This document shows, piece by piece, positions 22,167 through 29,999 of a stretch of DNA of 35,592 bases (positions are counted from its first letter, which is position 1; each line of letters starts with the position of its first letter). The stretch covers positions 1 through 35,592 of the forward strand of contig CAMIKG010000050.1 of the NCBI GenBank assembly GCA_946221915.1. The letters are read 5' to 3'. A program made the translations under genes and the position numbers. This DNA comes from an uncultured Erwinia sp. (lineage in GTDB: Bacteria; Pseudomonadota; Gammaproteobacteria; Enterobacterales; Enterobacteriaceae). The notes under the pieces are model-generated. The model ran no database searches. It saw only the letters and a list, made by a program, of their open reading frames with translations, and had not been told where the DNA came from.

Positions 22167-23498
22167 ATGCCAGCACCAATTCGATATGTACAAGACAGCA
22201 CGCATTTTCCTGAGTCGGCTGATGTGGTGGTGATTGGCGGCGGCATCGCCGGCGCGGCCGCCACCTATGAACTGGCGAAAAAAGGCGTGAAGGTGGTTTT
22301 GCTGGAAAAAGGGCTGGTGGGGGGGGAGCAGTCCAGCCGCAACTGGGGCTGGTGCCGTCAGCAGAACCGCGATGAGCGCGAGCTGCCGCTGATCATCCAT
22401 GCGCTGCAGCGCTGGGGGGAGCTGAACGCGGAAACCGGTGAAGAGCTGGGGTTCCGCCGCACCGGGCTGGTGTACGCCACCCGCGATCAGAGTGAAATCG
22501 ATGCCTGGGATAACTGGGGCAAGATGGCGAAACACTACGGCGTGCGCAGCGATATTCTTAATGCGCAACAGGCGAAAGCGATGACGCCGGGCAGCACCAC
22601 CGCCTGGCTGGGTGGTGTCTCGTCGCCCACCGATGGCCACGCGGAACCGGCGCTGGCCGCGCCCGGGCTGGCGATTGCCGCCCAGCGACTCGGCGCCACG
22701 GTGATCCAGCAGTGCGCGGTGCGCGGGCTGGATATCGCCGCCGGGCGAGTAAGTGGCGTATGGACCGAGCGCGGGCTGATTAAAACCGCCAGTGTGATCT
22801 GCGCCGGTGGCGCCTGGACTTCCATGTTCTGTCGCCGTCATGGCATCGATCTGCCCTTGGGTAATGTGATTGGCACCGCTTTTCGCACTGCGCCAATCGA
22901 GCAGGTGATTTCCATGCCGTTCTATACCTCCACCTTCGCCTGCCGTCCACAGCTGGATGGCAGCTATACCGTATCGGTCTCAGGGCGTGGCCGACTGGAG
23001 CCGGGGGCACAGGGGCTGCGCTATGCGCGTCAGTTCTACTCCACCTTTAAAGCACGGCGCAAAAATCTGACGATCCGCCTCGGTCTGTCGCCGTTTATCC
23101 GTGGACCGGAAGCGCTGGCGCGCTGGCAGTTTGACGCCGTCTCACCGTTTGAAAAAGTACGCATTCTCGACCCGCAGGCCGATCACGCAATGGTGCTGGA
23201 AGGACTGAACGCGATGCGTCGCGAGTTTCCGGCACTGGCGGCGCTGAGACCGGTACAGTCGTGGGGCGGAATGATAGACAGTGCGCCGGATGCGATACCG
23301 GTGATCTCAACCGTGCCGAAACTGCCCGGGCTGGTGATCTCTGCGGGCTACAGCGGCCATGGTTTTGGTATTGGCCCGGGAGCAGGGCGTCTGGCGGCGG
23401 ACCTGATCACCGATGAACAACCGATTGTTGACCCGACGCCCTACCGCTATTCGCGGCTGGTGGACGGTTCCGGACTTGATGCGCCGGGCATGATGTAA
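22167..23498 (+). CDS. FAD-dependent oxidoreductase, DadA/sarcosine-oxidase-like (DAO family)
   Basis: This 443-residue flavoprotein is the second DAO-family enzyme of the operon. The FAD motif VVVIGGGIAGAAATYELA lies at residues 20-37, followed by GGEQSSRNWGWCRQQNRDE. A C-terminal GYSGHGFGIGPGAGRLAADL completes the site. It differs clearly from the PuuB-like enzyme upstream, so the two probably act on different steps. The start at 22167 is chosen because an earlier in-frame ATG (22122) lies in the repeat. GAGG lies 11 nt upstream. Expected chemistry is oxidation of a secondary or primary amine of an amino acid. Confidence 0.9.
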   Translation: MPAPIRYVQDSTHFPESADVVVIGGGIAGAAATYELAKKGVKVVLLEKGLVGGEQSSRNWGWCRQQNRDERELPLIIHALQRWGELNAETGEELGFRRTGLVYATRDQSEIDAWDNWGKMAKHYGVRSDILNAQQAKAMTPGSTTAWLGGVSSPTDGHAEPALAAPGLAIAAQRLGATVIQQCAVRGLDIAAGRVSGVWTERGLIKTASVICAGGAWTSMFCRRHGIDLPLGNVIGTAFRTAPIEQVISMPFYTSTFACRPQLDGSYTVSVSGRGRLEPGAQGLRYARQFYSTFKARRKNLTIRLGLSPFIRGPEALARWQFDAVSPFEKVRILDPQADHAMVLEGLNAMRREFPALAALRPVQSWGGMIDSAPDAIPVISTVPKLPGLVISAGYSGHGFGIGPGAGRLAADLITDEQPIVDPTPYRYSRLVDGSGLDAPGMM

Positions 23499-23507
23499 GG
23501 AGTAGCG

Positions 23508-24356
23508 ATGACTATACAACTACGTGCGATGACCGCAGACGATGTGAATGCCGCGTTTGCCCTGACCCAGCAGCTGAAATGGCCGCATCGTGCCGCAGAC
23601 TGGCAGCAGATGCTGCAGCTGGGCCACGGCATAGTGGCGGAAGAGAACGGCGTGCTGATCGGCACCATCCTCCGCTGGCGCTGGGGCAGCGACTACGCCA
23701 CGCTCGGGCTGGTGATTGTTGCCGATGCCGCGCAGGGCAGAGGAATCGGTAAACAGCTGATGCTGGCGACGCTGGAACAAATGGCGGGCAGCAATGTGCG
23801 GCTGCATGCCACCGAAGCAGGCAAAGGGTTATACGAGAAACTGGGCTTTGTGGCGACTGGCAAGGTGGAGCAGCACCAGTGTCGTGAACTGGTCACGCTG
23901 CCAGCTGAGCCGCCAGCCGCCGGCCAGCAGTTGCGCGACGCCCACCCGCAGGATGCGGCGACGCTGGCGGCGCTCGATACTCAGGCCAGCGGCCAGCAGC
24001 GTGCGCGCCTGATTGACGAACTTCTCTCTCGCGGCGAACGCGTGGTGCTGCTGGAACAGCACGGTGAGCCAGCTGGCTTCGCCGCGCTGCGCCGTTTCGG
24101 GCACGGTTACACCATCGGCCCGATTGTCGCGCAGGAGCTGTCACAGGCCAAAGTGTTGGTCAGCGAACTCACCAGCGGTCTGCTGGGGCAGTTTGTACGT
24201 ATCGACTGCGAGGCAGAATGCGGGCTTGGCGACTGGCTGAACAGCTTTGGTCTGGTGCAGGTCGATGCGCCGACCACCATGGTAAAGGGTACGCCGTGGC
24301 AGCCGCCAGCGGGCGGCGCGCGCGTATTCGGCCTGATGTCGCAGGCGATGGCCTGA
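23508..24356 (+). CDS. GNAT-family acetyltransferase with C-terminal extension
   Basis: This 282-residue protein has an N-terminal GNAT domain: the acetyl-CoA motif A is LGLVIVADAAQGRGIGKQLM, near residue 65-85, and LYEKLGFV lies near 108. A second acetyltransferase-like half follows from about 145 to the end, resembling the GNAT plus DUF1248 architecture of YitH-type proteins. It begins 9 bp after the FAD gene with AGGAG, and its stop overlaps the next start in TGATG. It could acetylate an amine substrate or intermediate. The M20 hydrolase two genes on could reverse or follow such a step. The substrate is unknown. Confidence 0.85.
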   Translation: MTIQLRAMTADDVNAAFALTQQLKWPHRAADWQQMLQLGHGIVAEENGVLIGTILRWRWGSDYATLGLVIVADAAQGRGIGKQLMLATLEQMAGSNVRLHATEAGKGLYEKLGFVATGKVEQHQCRELVTLPAEPPAAGQQLRDAHPQDAATLAALDTQASGQQRARLIDELLSRGERVVLLEQHGEPAGFAALRRFGHGYTIGPIVAQELSQAKVLVSELTSGLLGQFVRIDCEAECGLGDWLNSFGLVQVDAPTTMVKGTPWQPPAGGARVFGLMSQAMA

Positions 24357-25282
24357 TGAATATCCTGTATAAATCCGATCCGGCGCGCGGCCGTAAATGG
24401 GCGGAACTGCTGGCGCAACTGGCGCCGGAAGCCGACTTTCGCCAGTGGCCGGAAACTGGCAACCCGGCGACCGTCGAGTATCTGGTCGCCTGGCAGCCGC
24501 CCGCCGATATATTGCAGCAGTTTCCCAACCTTAAAGTGCTGTTCTCAGTCGGTGCGGGCGCGGATCAGTTTGATTATCAGCAACTGCCTGCTGAGCTGCC
24601 TGTGGTGCGCATGGTGGAGCAGGGGCTGATCAACGGTATGGTGGAGTACGTGACCTTTGCGGTGCTCGGACTGCATCGTGATATGCCACGCTATTTGCAG
24701 CAGCAGCGTGAGCAGCGCTGGCAGGCGCATCCGATGCTGCCCGCCAGTCGTCGCCGTATTGGCGTGATGGGGCTGGGCAGCCTTGGCGAAGCGGTGCTGA
24801 AGCCGCTGCTGGCGCTGGGGTTTGACTGCGGCGGCTGGAGCCGCACACCCCGTCAGATGGACGGCGTCCGTTGCTGGGCGGGCAACGATCAGCTGGGCGA
24901 TTTCCTCGCGCGCAGCGATATTCTTATCTGCCTGCTGCCGCTGACCGACAGCACGCGCGGCATTCTCAACGCTGCCTGCTTTAACCAGCTGCCGCCTGGT
25001 GCGGCGCTGGTGCAGGCAGGACGTGGCGCGCAGCTCAATCATGACGATCTGCTGCAGGCGCTCGACAGCCGGCAGCTCAGCGCGGCGGTGGTGGATGTCA
25101 CCGATCCTGAGCCGCTGCCGGCGGACCATCCCTTCTGGCGGCATCCCGCCATCTGGCTGACGCCGCATATCGCCAGCCAGACCGTGCCGGAAACCGCCGT
25201 GGCGGCATTACTCGCCAATATTCGCCGCTTTGAGGCCGGCGAGCCAATGATCGGCCTGATCGACCGGCAAAAAGGATACTGA
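24356..25282 (+). CDS. D-2-hydroxyacid dehydrogenase, GhrA-like
   Basis: This is a 308-residue NAD(P)H-dependent reductase similar to glyoxylate/hydroxypyruvate reductase A (E. coli 312 residues). The cofactor motif is GVMGLGSLGEAVL near residue 140. The catalytic triad is visible: Arg in QAGRGAQL, Glu in DVTDPEPLP and His in TPHIAS. The ATG overlaps the GNAT stop in TGATG. The longer frame from 24218 overlaps the GNAT gene by 139 bp and is rejected. In the pathway it may reduce glyoxylate or another 2-oxo acid released by the amine oxidases. This is inference from chemistry. Confidence 0.9.
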   Translation: MNILYKSDPARGRKWAELLAQLAPEADFRQWPETGNPATVEYLVAWQPPADILQQFPNLKVLFSVGAGADQFDYQQLPAELPVVRMVEQGLINGMVEYVTFAVLGLHRDMPRYLQQQREQRWQAHPMLPASRRRIGVMGLGSLGEAVLKPLLALGFDCGGWSRTPRQMDGVRCWAGNDQLGDFLARSDILICLLPLTDSTRGILNAACFNQLPPGAALVQAGRGAQLNHDDLLQALDSRQLSAAVVDVTDPEPLPADHPFWRHPAIWLTPHIASQTVPETAVAALLANIRRFEAGEPMIGLIDRQKGY

Positions 25283-25283
25283 A

Positions 25284-26408
25284 ATGGAAATATCACACTT
25301 AGTCGCACTGCGACGGGATCTGCACGCCCATCCGGAGCTGGGCTTTGCTGAACAGCGCACCGCGGGCATTGTCGCTGAGTTTCTGACGGCGCAGGGCATT
25401 GAGGTGCATCGCGGCATTGGCAAAACCGGCGTGGTTGGTGTACTGCGTCGTGGTGACAGCGCGCGCAGCATCGGCCTGCGCGCCGATATGGATGCGCTGC
25501 CGATGAACGATAACGGCAGCCAGCCGTGGAAAAGTACCCATGACGGCGTCTGCCATGCCTGTGGTCATGACGGTCATACCGTGATGCTGCTCGGGGCGGC
25601 GCAGGCGCTGGCAGCATCCGGGGTGTTTAACGGTACGGTGTACTTTATTTTCCAGCCTGCGGAAGAGGGACTGGCGGGCGCGCAGGCGATGATTGATGAC
25701 GGACTGTTTCGCCGTTTCCCCTGCGATGCCGTATACGCCGTGCATAACTGGCCGGGGCTGCCACCCGGCAGTGCACAAACGCGTGCGGGGGCGATTATGG
25801 CCGCGGCGGATCGCTTTGATATCACCGTACAGGGCGGTGGTGGCCATGCTGCACAGCCGCACCTCAGCCCGGATACGCTGCTGGCGACCAGTGAACTGGT
25901 GGTGCAGCTGAACACCATCGTGGCGCGTGCGGTCGATCCCTGCGAATCCGCACTGCTGACGGTCACGCGCATTCAGGGCGGTTTCTCGCACAATATGATC
26001 CCGGCGCAGGCGAGCATTACCGGCACGGTGCGCACCTTTAATCCGCAGGTGCAGGACGTGGTGGAACAGCGCCTGCGCCAGATGGCTGAGCATGTCACTG
26101 CGGCACACGGTCTGCAGGCGGAAGTGCGCTACCACCGTTACTATCCCGCCACCATCAACAGTGCGCCTGAAGCCGCGATTGCGCTGCAGGCGGCGCGTGC
26201 CGCCGGGCTGACGGCGCAAGAAGCCGCCAAACCGGCGCTGACCTCGGAAGACTTCTCGTTTATGTTACAGGCCGCACCGGGCGCCTATCTCTGGCTCGGC
26301 GCGGGCGACAGCCGTCCGCTGCACCACTCTGCTTATGACTTTAATGACGAGGTGATTCCGTTTGGCATTCGCTGGTTTTGCGCCGTGGTGCAGGAAACCC
26401 TGGGCTGA
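25284..26408 (+). CDS. M20-family amidohydrolase (hippurate/IAA-amino acid hydrolase type)
   Basis: This 374-residue metal-dependent amidohydrolase should cleave an N-acyl bond. The family motifs are present: LRRDLHAHPELGF at the N-terminus, GLRADMDALP near 65, the metal site CHACGHDGHT with Cys93 and His95, QPAEEG with Glu127-Glu128, and a dimerisation domain with GGGGHAAQPHLSPD. It begins 1 bp after the previous stop, so it is the last tightly linked gene of the operon. Relatives hydrolyse hippurate, N-acetyl-amino acids or indole-acetyl-amino acids. An enzyme for an N-acylated amine imported by the operon's transporter fits best. Confidence 0.92.
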   Translation: MEISHLVALRRDLHAHPELGFAEQRTAGIVAEFLTAQGIEVHRGIGKTGVVGVLRRGDSARSIGLRADMDALPMNDNGSQPWKSTHDGVCHACGHDGHTVMLLGAAQALAASGVFNGTVYFIFQPAEEGLAGAQAMIDDGLFRRFPCDAVYAVHNWPGLPPGSAQTRAGAIMAAADRFDITVQGGGGHAAQPHLSPDTLLATSELVVQLNTIVARAVDPCESALLTVTRIQGGFSHNMIPAQASITGTVRTFNPQVQDVVEQRLRQMAEHVTAAHGLQAEVRYHRYYPATINSAPEAAIALQAARAAGLTAQEAAKPALTSEDFSFMLQAAPGAYLWLGAGDSRPLHHSAYDFNDEVIPFGIRWFCAVVQETLG

Positions 26409-26536
26409 AAATTTAATTCACTGATTGGCGGTGAATACAACAGTAAATGCTGCTGCCAGCGCAATTACGGCAGCGTACCCAAAGTGCTTATTGCGATACT
26501 TGAAACAGATTATCGTGACGTCGATGAGGTAAACAG
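26409..26536. other. Gap between amidohydrolase and aminotransferase genes
   Basis: This 128-bp spacer contains TTCAC-N9-GTGAA (26417-26435) and the stem GCTGCC/GGCAGC (26452-26457 and 26469-26474) without a T-tract. It may hold a separate promoter for the aminotransferase. No sigma-54 element was found. The inverted repeat is a possible operator for the adjacent Lrp-type regulator. Confidence 0.5.
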
Positions 26537-27853
26537 ATGCAAAATATCATGGCTGAGCAGCAAACATTTTCTGATAACGCACTCTTTCTTGATGCCCGCG
26601 AAGAGAATGTTCCGCGCGGAGTGGTCACTGCCCATCCGGTGGTGATCGCCAGAGGAAAAGGCTCAGAAGTCTGGGATGTGGAAGGGAATCGTTATTTAGA
26701 TTTTGTCGGCGGTATTGGCGTATTAAATGTCGGCCACAATCATCCGGCGGTGGTCAGTGCGGTCACGGAGCAGCTGCAGCGGGTCTCCCACGCCTGTTTC
26801 CAGGTGGCGGCCTATCCGGGATATATTGAACTGGCACAGCGGCTGAATAGGCTGGTGGGCGGCGAACGTGCATTTAAAAGCGTATTTTTCACCAGCGGCG
26901 CGGAAGCGGTAGAAAATGCGGTGAAAATTGCCCGCGCTTATACTAATCGTCCAGGCATTATTGCTTTTGACGGCGCCTTTCACGGCCGCACATTACTCGG
27001 CTGCACCTTAACCGGGATGAGCCAGCCGTATAAACAGAACTTTGGTCCATTCCCCGCCGATATTTATCGCGTGCCTTATCCCAACGCCTTCCATGATATT
27101 TCTGAGCAGGATTGCCTGCAGGCGCTGGATACTCTGTTTGCGGTGCAAATTTTACCGGAGCGGGTGGCGGCTATCATTATCGAGCCGGTGCAGGGCGATG
27201 GCGGTTTTCTGCCGGCGCCCGCCAGCTTTATGCAGGCGCTGCGTGACATCACCGAACGCCACGGCATTCTGCTGATCTGTGATGAAGTTCAGACCGGCTT
27301 TGGCCGCACCGGCAAAATGTTTGGTTTCCAGCACTCACCGATTACGCCGGACCTGGTGACGGTGGCGAAAAGCCTTGGCGGCGGGCTGCCGATCTCTGGC
27401 GTGGTCGGCCGCGCGGAAATCATGGATGCGCCGACCCCGGGCGGACTCGGCGGAACATACGGCGGCAATGCACTGGCCTGCGCGGCGGCGCTGGCGGTGC
27501 TGGATCTGCTGCAGCATGACAACCTGCTGGCGCGATCCAACCAGCTTGGCGCGCAACTCAATGCGCGTCTGCAGCAGCTGGCAGATAAGTATGCCTGTAT
27601 TGGTGAAGTGCGCGGCATCGGCTTTATGCAGGCGGTGGAGATAATCGATTTTGAAAGCAAAAAGCCGGATGCCGCGCTGACGCAGAAGATCCTCGACTGC
27701 GCCTGCCAGGAAGGTTTACTGCTGATTAAATGTGGTTTACAGCGCAATACGGTGCGCTTCCTGGCGCCGCTGGTGACCAGCGATTCGCAGCTGGAAGAGG
27801 CGCTGCATATTTTCGATATTGCGCTGGCGCGTGCCACGGGTCGTTTAGGTTAG
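26537..27853 (+). CDS. Class III aminotransferase, GabT/PuuE-like
   Basis: This 438-residue PLP enzyme transfers an omega-amino group to 2-oxoglutarate. The class III pattern is complete: TSGAEAVENAVKIARAYT near 119, the FDGAFHGRT segment, IIEPVQGDGGF near 214, Asp249-Glu250 in ICDEVQTGFGRTG, and the Schiff-base Lys278 in TVAKSLGGGLPISG. It resembles 4-aminobutyrate aminotransferases (GabT, 426 residues, and PuuE). Paired with gabD at 11612 it would convert GABA to succinate. The GAGGT ribosome site supports the ATG at 26537. An Lrp-type regulator gene follows on the same strand, an arrangement also seen in ectoine and other diamine catabolic clusters. Confidence 0.92.
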   Translation: MQNIMAEQQTFSDNALFLDAREENVPRGVVTAHPVVIARGKGSEVWDVEGNRYLDFVGGIGVLNVGHNHPAVVSAVTEQLQRVSHACFQVAAYPGYIELAQRLNRLVGGERAFKSVFFTSGAEAVENAVKIARAYTNRPGIIAFDGAFHGRTLLGCTLTGMSQPYKQNFGPFPADIYRVPYPNAFHDISEQDCLQALDTLFAVQILPERVAAIIIEPVQGDGGFLPAPASFMQALRDITERHGILLICDEVQTGFGRTGKMFGFQHSPITPDLVTVAKSLGGGLPISGVVGRAEIMDAPTPGGLGGTYGGNALACAAALAVLDLLQHDNLLARSNQLGAQLNARLQQLADKYACIGEVRGIGFMQAVEIIDFESKKPDAALTQKILDCACQEGLLLIKCGLQRNTVRFLAPLVTSDSQLEEALHIFDIALARATGRLG

Positions 27854-27884
27854 TCATTGTTTCCTCATTGAATTTTAACTCATC

Positions 27885-27950
27885 ACCTCGATGTGATAAC
27901 GCGCGTAAACGCTGGCGCAGTCACCAGAAAGCGTGTTATACCATCGAGGT
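27885..27950. promoter_or_regulatory. Large interrupted inverted repeat upstream of the Lrp-type regulator
   Basis: ACCTCGATGTGATAAC (27885-27900) is repeated inverted as GTTATACCATCGAGGT (27935-27950), with 14 of 16 positions matching. The two arms are 50 bp apart centre to centre. Smaller pairs (ACGCT/AGCGT, CTGG/CCAG) continue inside. It ends 38 bp before the regulator's start codon. It fits an operator for autoregulation by an oligomeric Lrp/AsnC protein. No T-tract follows, so a terminator is less likely. Confidence 0.65.
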
Positions 27951-27987
27951 ACGCGCGCATAACAAATGTGTCACAATGAGGGGCTCT

Positions 27988-28494
27988 ATGAACGGTTTGA
28001 TGAAACTTGACCGCATTGACATCAACATCCTGGTGCAACTGCAAAAAGATGGCCGCATCAGTAACGTGAACCTTGCCGACGCCGTCGGACTTTCTCCCAG
28101 CCCCTGCCTGCAGCGCGTAAAACGACTGGAATCTGCGGGTTTCATTACCGGCTATGAAGCCCATATCAATCTGACCAAAATTACCGATTCCGTTACCGTG
28201 TTCACCGAAGTGACGCTGGCCGGCCACCGGCGTGAGGATTTCCTGAAATTTGAAAATGCCATTCGTGAAGTGGATGAGCTGATGGAGTGCCATTTAATCA
28301 CCGGCGGTTATGACTACCTGCTGCGCTTTATCACCCGCAGTATTGAGCATTACCAGGAGGTGATTGAAGGGCTGCTGGATGCGAAGGTTGGGATCGACAA
28401 ATACTTCAGCTATATCGTGATTAAGTCGCCGATTATGAAGAGCAGCGTGCCGCTGCGCTCGCTGATTTCGCGCCATACGCAGGTGGAATATTAA
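27988..28494 (+). CDS. Lrp/AsnC-family transcriptional regulator
   Basis: This 168-residue DNA-binding protein of the feast/famine (Lrp) class has its helix-turn-helix at the N-terminus (LDRIDINILVQLQKDGRISNVNLADAVGLSPSPCLQRVKRLE), followed by the RAM ligand-binding domain from about residue 75 (TEVTLAGH...YDYLLRF). The start at 27988 has GAGGGG at 27979-27983. An ATG at 27976 lacks one, and frames further upstream overlap the aminotransferase gene. It most likely senses an amino acid or pathway intermediate and controls the aminotransferase and perhaps the large operon. It is similar in size to Lrp (164). Confidence 0.92.
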   Translation: MNGLMKLDRIDINILVQLQKDGRISNVNLADAVGLSPSPCLQRVKRLESAGFITGYEAHINLTKITDSVTVFTEVTLAGHRREDFLKFENAIREVDELMECHLITGGYDYLLRFITRSIEHYQEVIEGLLDAKVGIDKYFSYIVIKSPIMKSSVPLRSLISRHTQVEY

Positions 28495-28508
28495 CATACA
28501 GCCTGCCT

Positions 28509-28538
28509 GAACATAACAGTCATCACACTGTTATGTTC
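28509..28538. terminator. Hairpin between convergent genes
   Basis: GAACATAACAGT (28509-28520) and ACTGTTATGTTC (28527-28538) form a perfect 12-bp stem around a 6-nt loop. It lies between the 3' ends of the Lrp-type and LuxR-type genes. A bidirectional transcription stop is likely, though a strong T-tract is missing. Confidence 0.65.
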
Positions 28539-28555
28539 TCCTGCTTACCGGTTAT

Positions 28556-29140
28556 TTATCGCCAGCCCATGCCGCTCACATCCCGGCTGTTCCGCAGCAT
28601 ATTCACTTTAAAAATCAGTTCAATATTCGTTCTCACGCAGTAACGCTTTCTGATATTGCTCAGATGGCCATAGACGGTTTTTTCGTTCAGTTTCAGCGCT
28701 CTGGCAATGCTCTGCACCGACTTTTTCCTTTCGATAAGCATTAAGATTTTGATTTCAGCCAGCGAAAGCGTGCCGGGTACCGCGTCGCGCGGTGGCAGCG
28801 CGAAGATATTTTTCAGCGCGTGGCGGATGCTGGCGAGCGGAGCACTGATATCGAGAAAACAGGGGGCGGTTATACTGACTCCCTGCAATAAGCGCTGTGA
28901 TTTGGCGGCGCATACCACCACCACCCGGTCATAAAGAGGCTGCTGAAGTGCCCGATACATCTGCGCGCCAGGCGTGATGCCCGAGGTTATTAATAACAGA
29001 ATGGTGTGTCGGGCCGAATCCCCGCCAATGCTGTGGAACTGCGTTTCCAGGCAGAGATGGCGCATTGCAGCATAGAGAATAAAGTCATCGCAGATGATAT
29101 TTATCGTTATGTTATTTTGTTCAGGGATTATTTTGTTCAT
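28556..29140 (-). CDS. LuxR-type DNA-binding protein (RcsA/BglJ-like architecture)
   Basis: This 194-residue protein has a C-terminal LuxR/FixJ helix-turn-helix at about residues 125-180 (LSLAEIKILMLIERKKSVQSIARALKLNEKTVYGHLSNIRKR). The N-terminal ~110 residues resemble a receiver-like fold without an obvious phosphoacceptor aspartate pocket, as in RcsA or BglJ. No sensor kinase gene is adjacent. The start follows a GGAG on the complement (GATCACATG region). It is transcribed toward the Lrp-type gene. Its targets cannot be inferred. Confidence 0.82.
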   Translation of the reverse strand: MNKIIPEQNNITINIICDDFILYAAMRHLCLETQFHSIGGDSARHTILLLITSGITPGAQMYRALQQPLYDRVVVVCAAKSQRLLQGVSITAPCFLDISAPLASIRHALKNIFALPPRDAVPGTLSLAEIKILMLIERKKSVQSIARALKLNEKTVYGHLSNIRKRYCVRTNIELIFKVNMLRNSRDVSGMGWR

Positions 29141-29570
29141 GTGATCTCCTGGAATAAAGTCTGGCAGGATCGAAACGGGACGTTGAATAAATGCAGAAGC
29201 AATACAGTGAATATGAATTATTTGTTGGTGTTGTTAATTATTAATATTGCATATAAGTCATTTGATAGCAGAGGTTCGCGGGTGTCAATTATGCCCGCTG
29301 GCTAAAGTTGGGGCTTTTATCTGCCTGAACTGCAGTATGGTTAACACCAGTCTGGCCCAATGGCAATGGCTATTTTTGGGGGTAAAAATAGCCATGTTGC
29401 TGTTTGTGATATTGCGATAGAGTGATTTAAGAAAACACAGGCAATAAGAGTGTCATTACCGATGCGGTGGAGGGTGATTATCAAATTCCTGGATTCTGTC
29501 ATGGACGTTATTCTTTTTTCTTTACTGGTTACCTTCTTATTTACGATCGTTTTCCTGTCAGGGTTATATT
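29141..29570. other. AT-rich region between LuxR-type gene and DUF1090 gene
   Basis: This 430-bp divergent upstream region is clearly lower in G+C than the neighbours. It contains a perfect 12-bp palindrome at 29366-29395 and a 27-codon hydrophobic frame at 29501-29584. Apart from these I see no gene. Promoters for both flanking genes must lie here. Confidence 0.65.
29366..29395. other. Perfect 12-bp inverted repeat
   Basis: ATGGCTATTTTT (29366-29377) and AAAAATAGCCAT (29384-29395) are exact reverse complements around GGGGGT. No T-tract follows on either strand, so this is more likely a protein-binding palindrome or a structured leader than a terminator. Confidence 0.6.
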
Positions 29571-29584
29571 ATGAACGGCTTTAA
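29501..29584 (+). CDS. Possible 27-residue membrane miniprotein
   Basis: A short frame starting at ATG 29501 encodes an N-terminal MDVI, one hydrophobic helix (LFSLLVTFLFTIVFLSGLYY) and the tail ERL. It ends 14 bp inside the start of the DUF1090 gene in another frame. The composition is what small single-span enterobacterial proteins look like, and the overlap could couple translation. The ribosome site is weak (GGA 7 nt upstream) and AT-rich DNA produces hydrophobic frames by chance, so this is tentative. Confidence 0.3.
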   Translation: MDVILFSLLVTFLFTIVFLSGLYYERL

Positions 29585-29963
29585 AAAGAGTGCTGCTTGC
29601 TTATTGATTATGGTTCCTGCTTTCGCTGCCAGCGCCGCTGTGCAGAGCGAACTGACGGGGTGCGCGGCAAAGCAATATGACATCGAAAAACAAATCGATT
29701 ACGCCAGAACGCATGGCAATCAACACCGAATTGGCGGGCTGGAAACCGCGCTGGCGGAAGTGAAAGCCAGCTGCACGGAGAGCGGTTTACTGGCGGAGCG
29801 TCAGGAGAAGGTCAGGGAAAAAGAGCGCAAAGTCGCAGAGCGTATGGCGGAGCTGAAGCAGGCGCAAGAGACCGGCCGTCATGACAAAATCATGAAAAAG
29901 GAGAAAAAGCTGGCGGAAGCGAAAGAAGAGCTGGTGGCGGCACAACGGGCATTATCGCGTTAA
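29571..29963 (+). CDS. DUF1090 family periplasmic protein (YqjC-like)
   Basis: This 130-residue protein has a signal peptide (MNGFKKSAACLLIMVPAFAASA, cleavage near residue 22-23). The charged helical mature part has two cysteines at about residues 31 and 50, which could form a disulphide. The pattern QYDIEKQIDYARTHGNQHRIGGLETALAEVKASC followed by long coiled-coil (KVREKERKVAERMAELKQAQE) matches the DUF1090/YqjC family. Members are small periplasmic proteins of unknown function. The ribosome site is CAGGG. It is convergent with the RES toxin gene 36 bp away. Confidence 0.9.
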   Translation: MNGFKKSAACLLIMVPAFAASAAVQSELTGCAAKQYDIEKQIDYARTHGNQHRIGGLETALAEVKASCTESGLLAERQEKVREKERKVAERMAELKQAQETGRHDKIMKKEKKLAEAKEELVAAQRALSR

Positions 29964-29999
29964 TCCGCTTCAGTATTGCGTCTCGCCCGGCCTGTACGG

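Noticed and set aside
21582..22841. 419-codon open frame on the minus strand
   Set aside because: It covers the end of the ATPase gene, the repeat hairpins and the start of the second FAD gene in antisense. No family resemblance.
13456..28494. Ectoine degradation cluster
   Set aside because: An M20 hydrolase, class III transaminase, aldehyde dehydrogenase and Lrp-type regulator recall doeBDCX, but the ectoine hydrolase (DoeA/EutD type) and the Ehu-type transporter are absent. The importer here is of the Dpp class.
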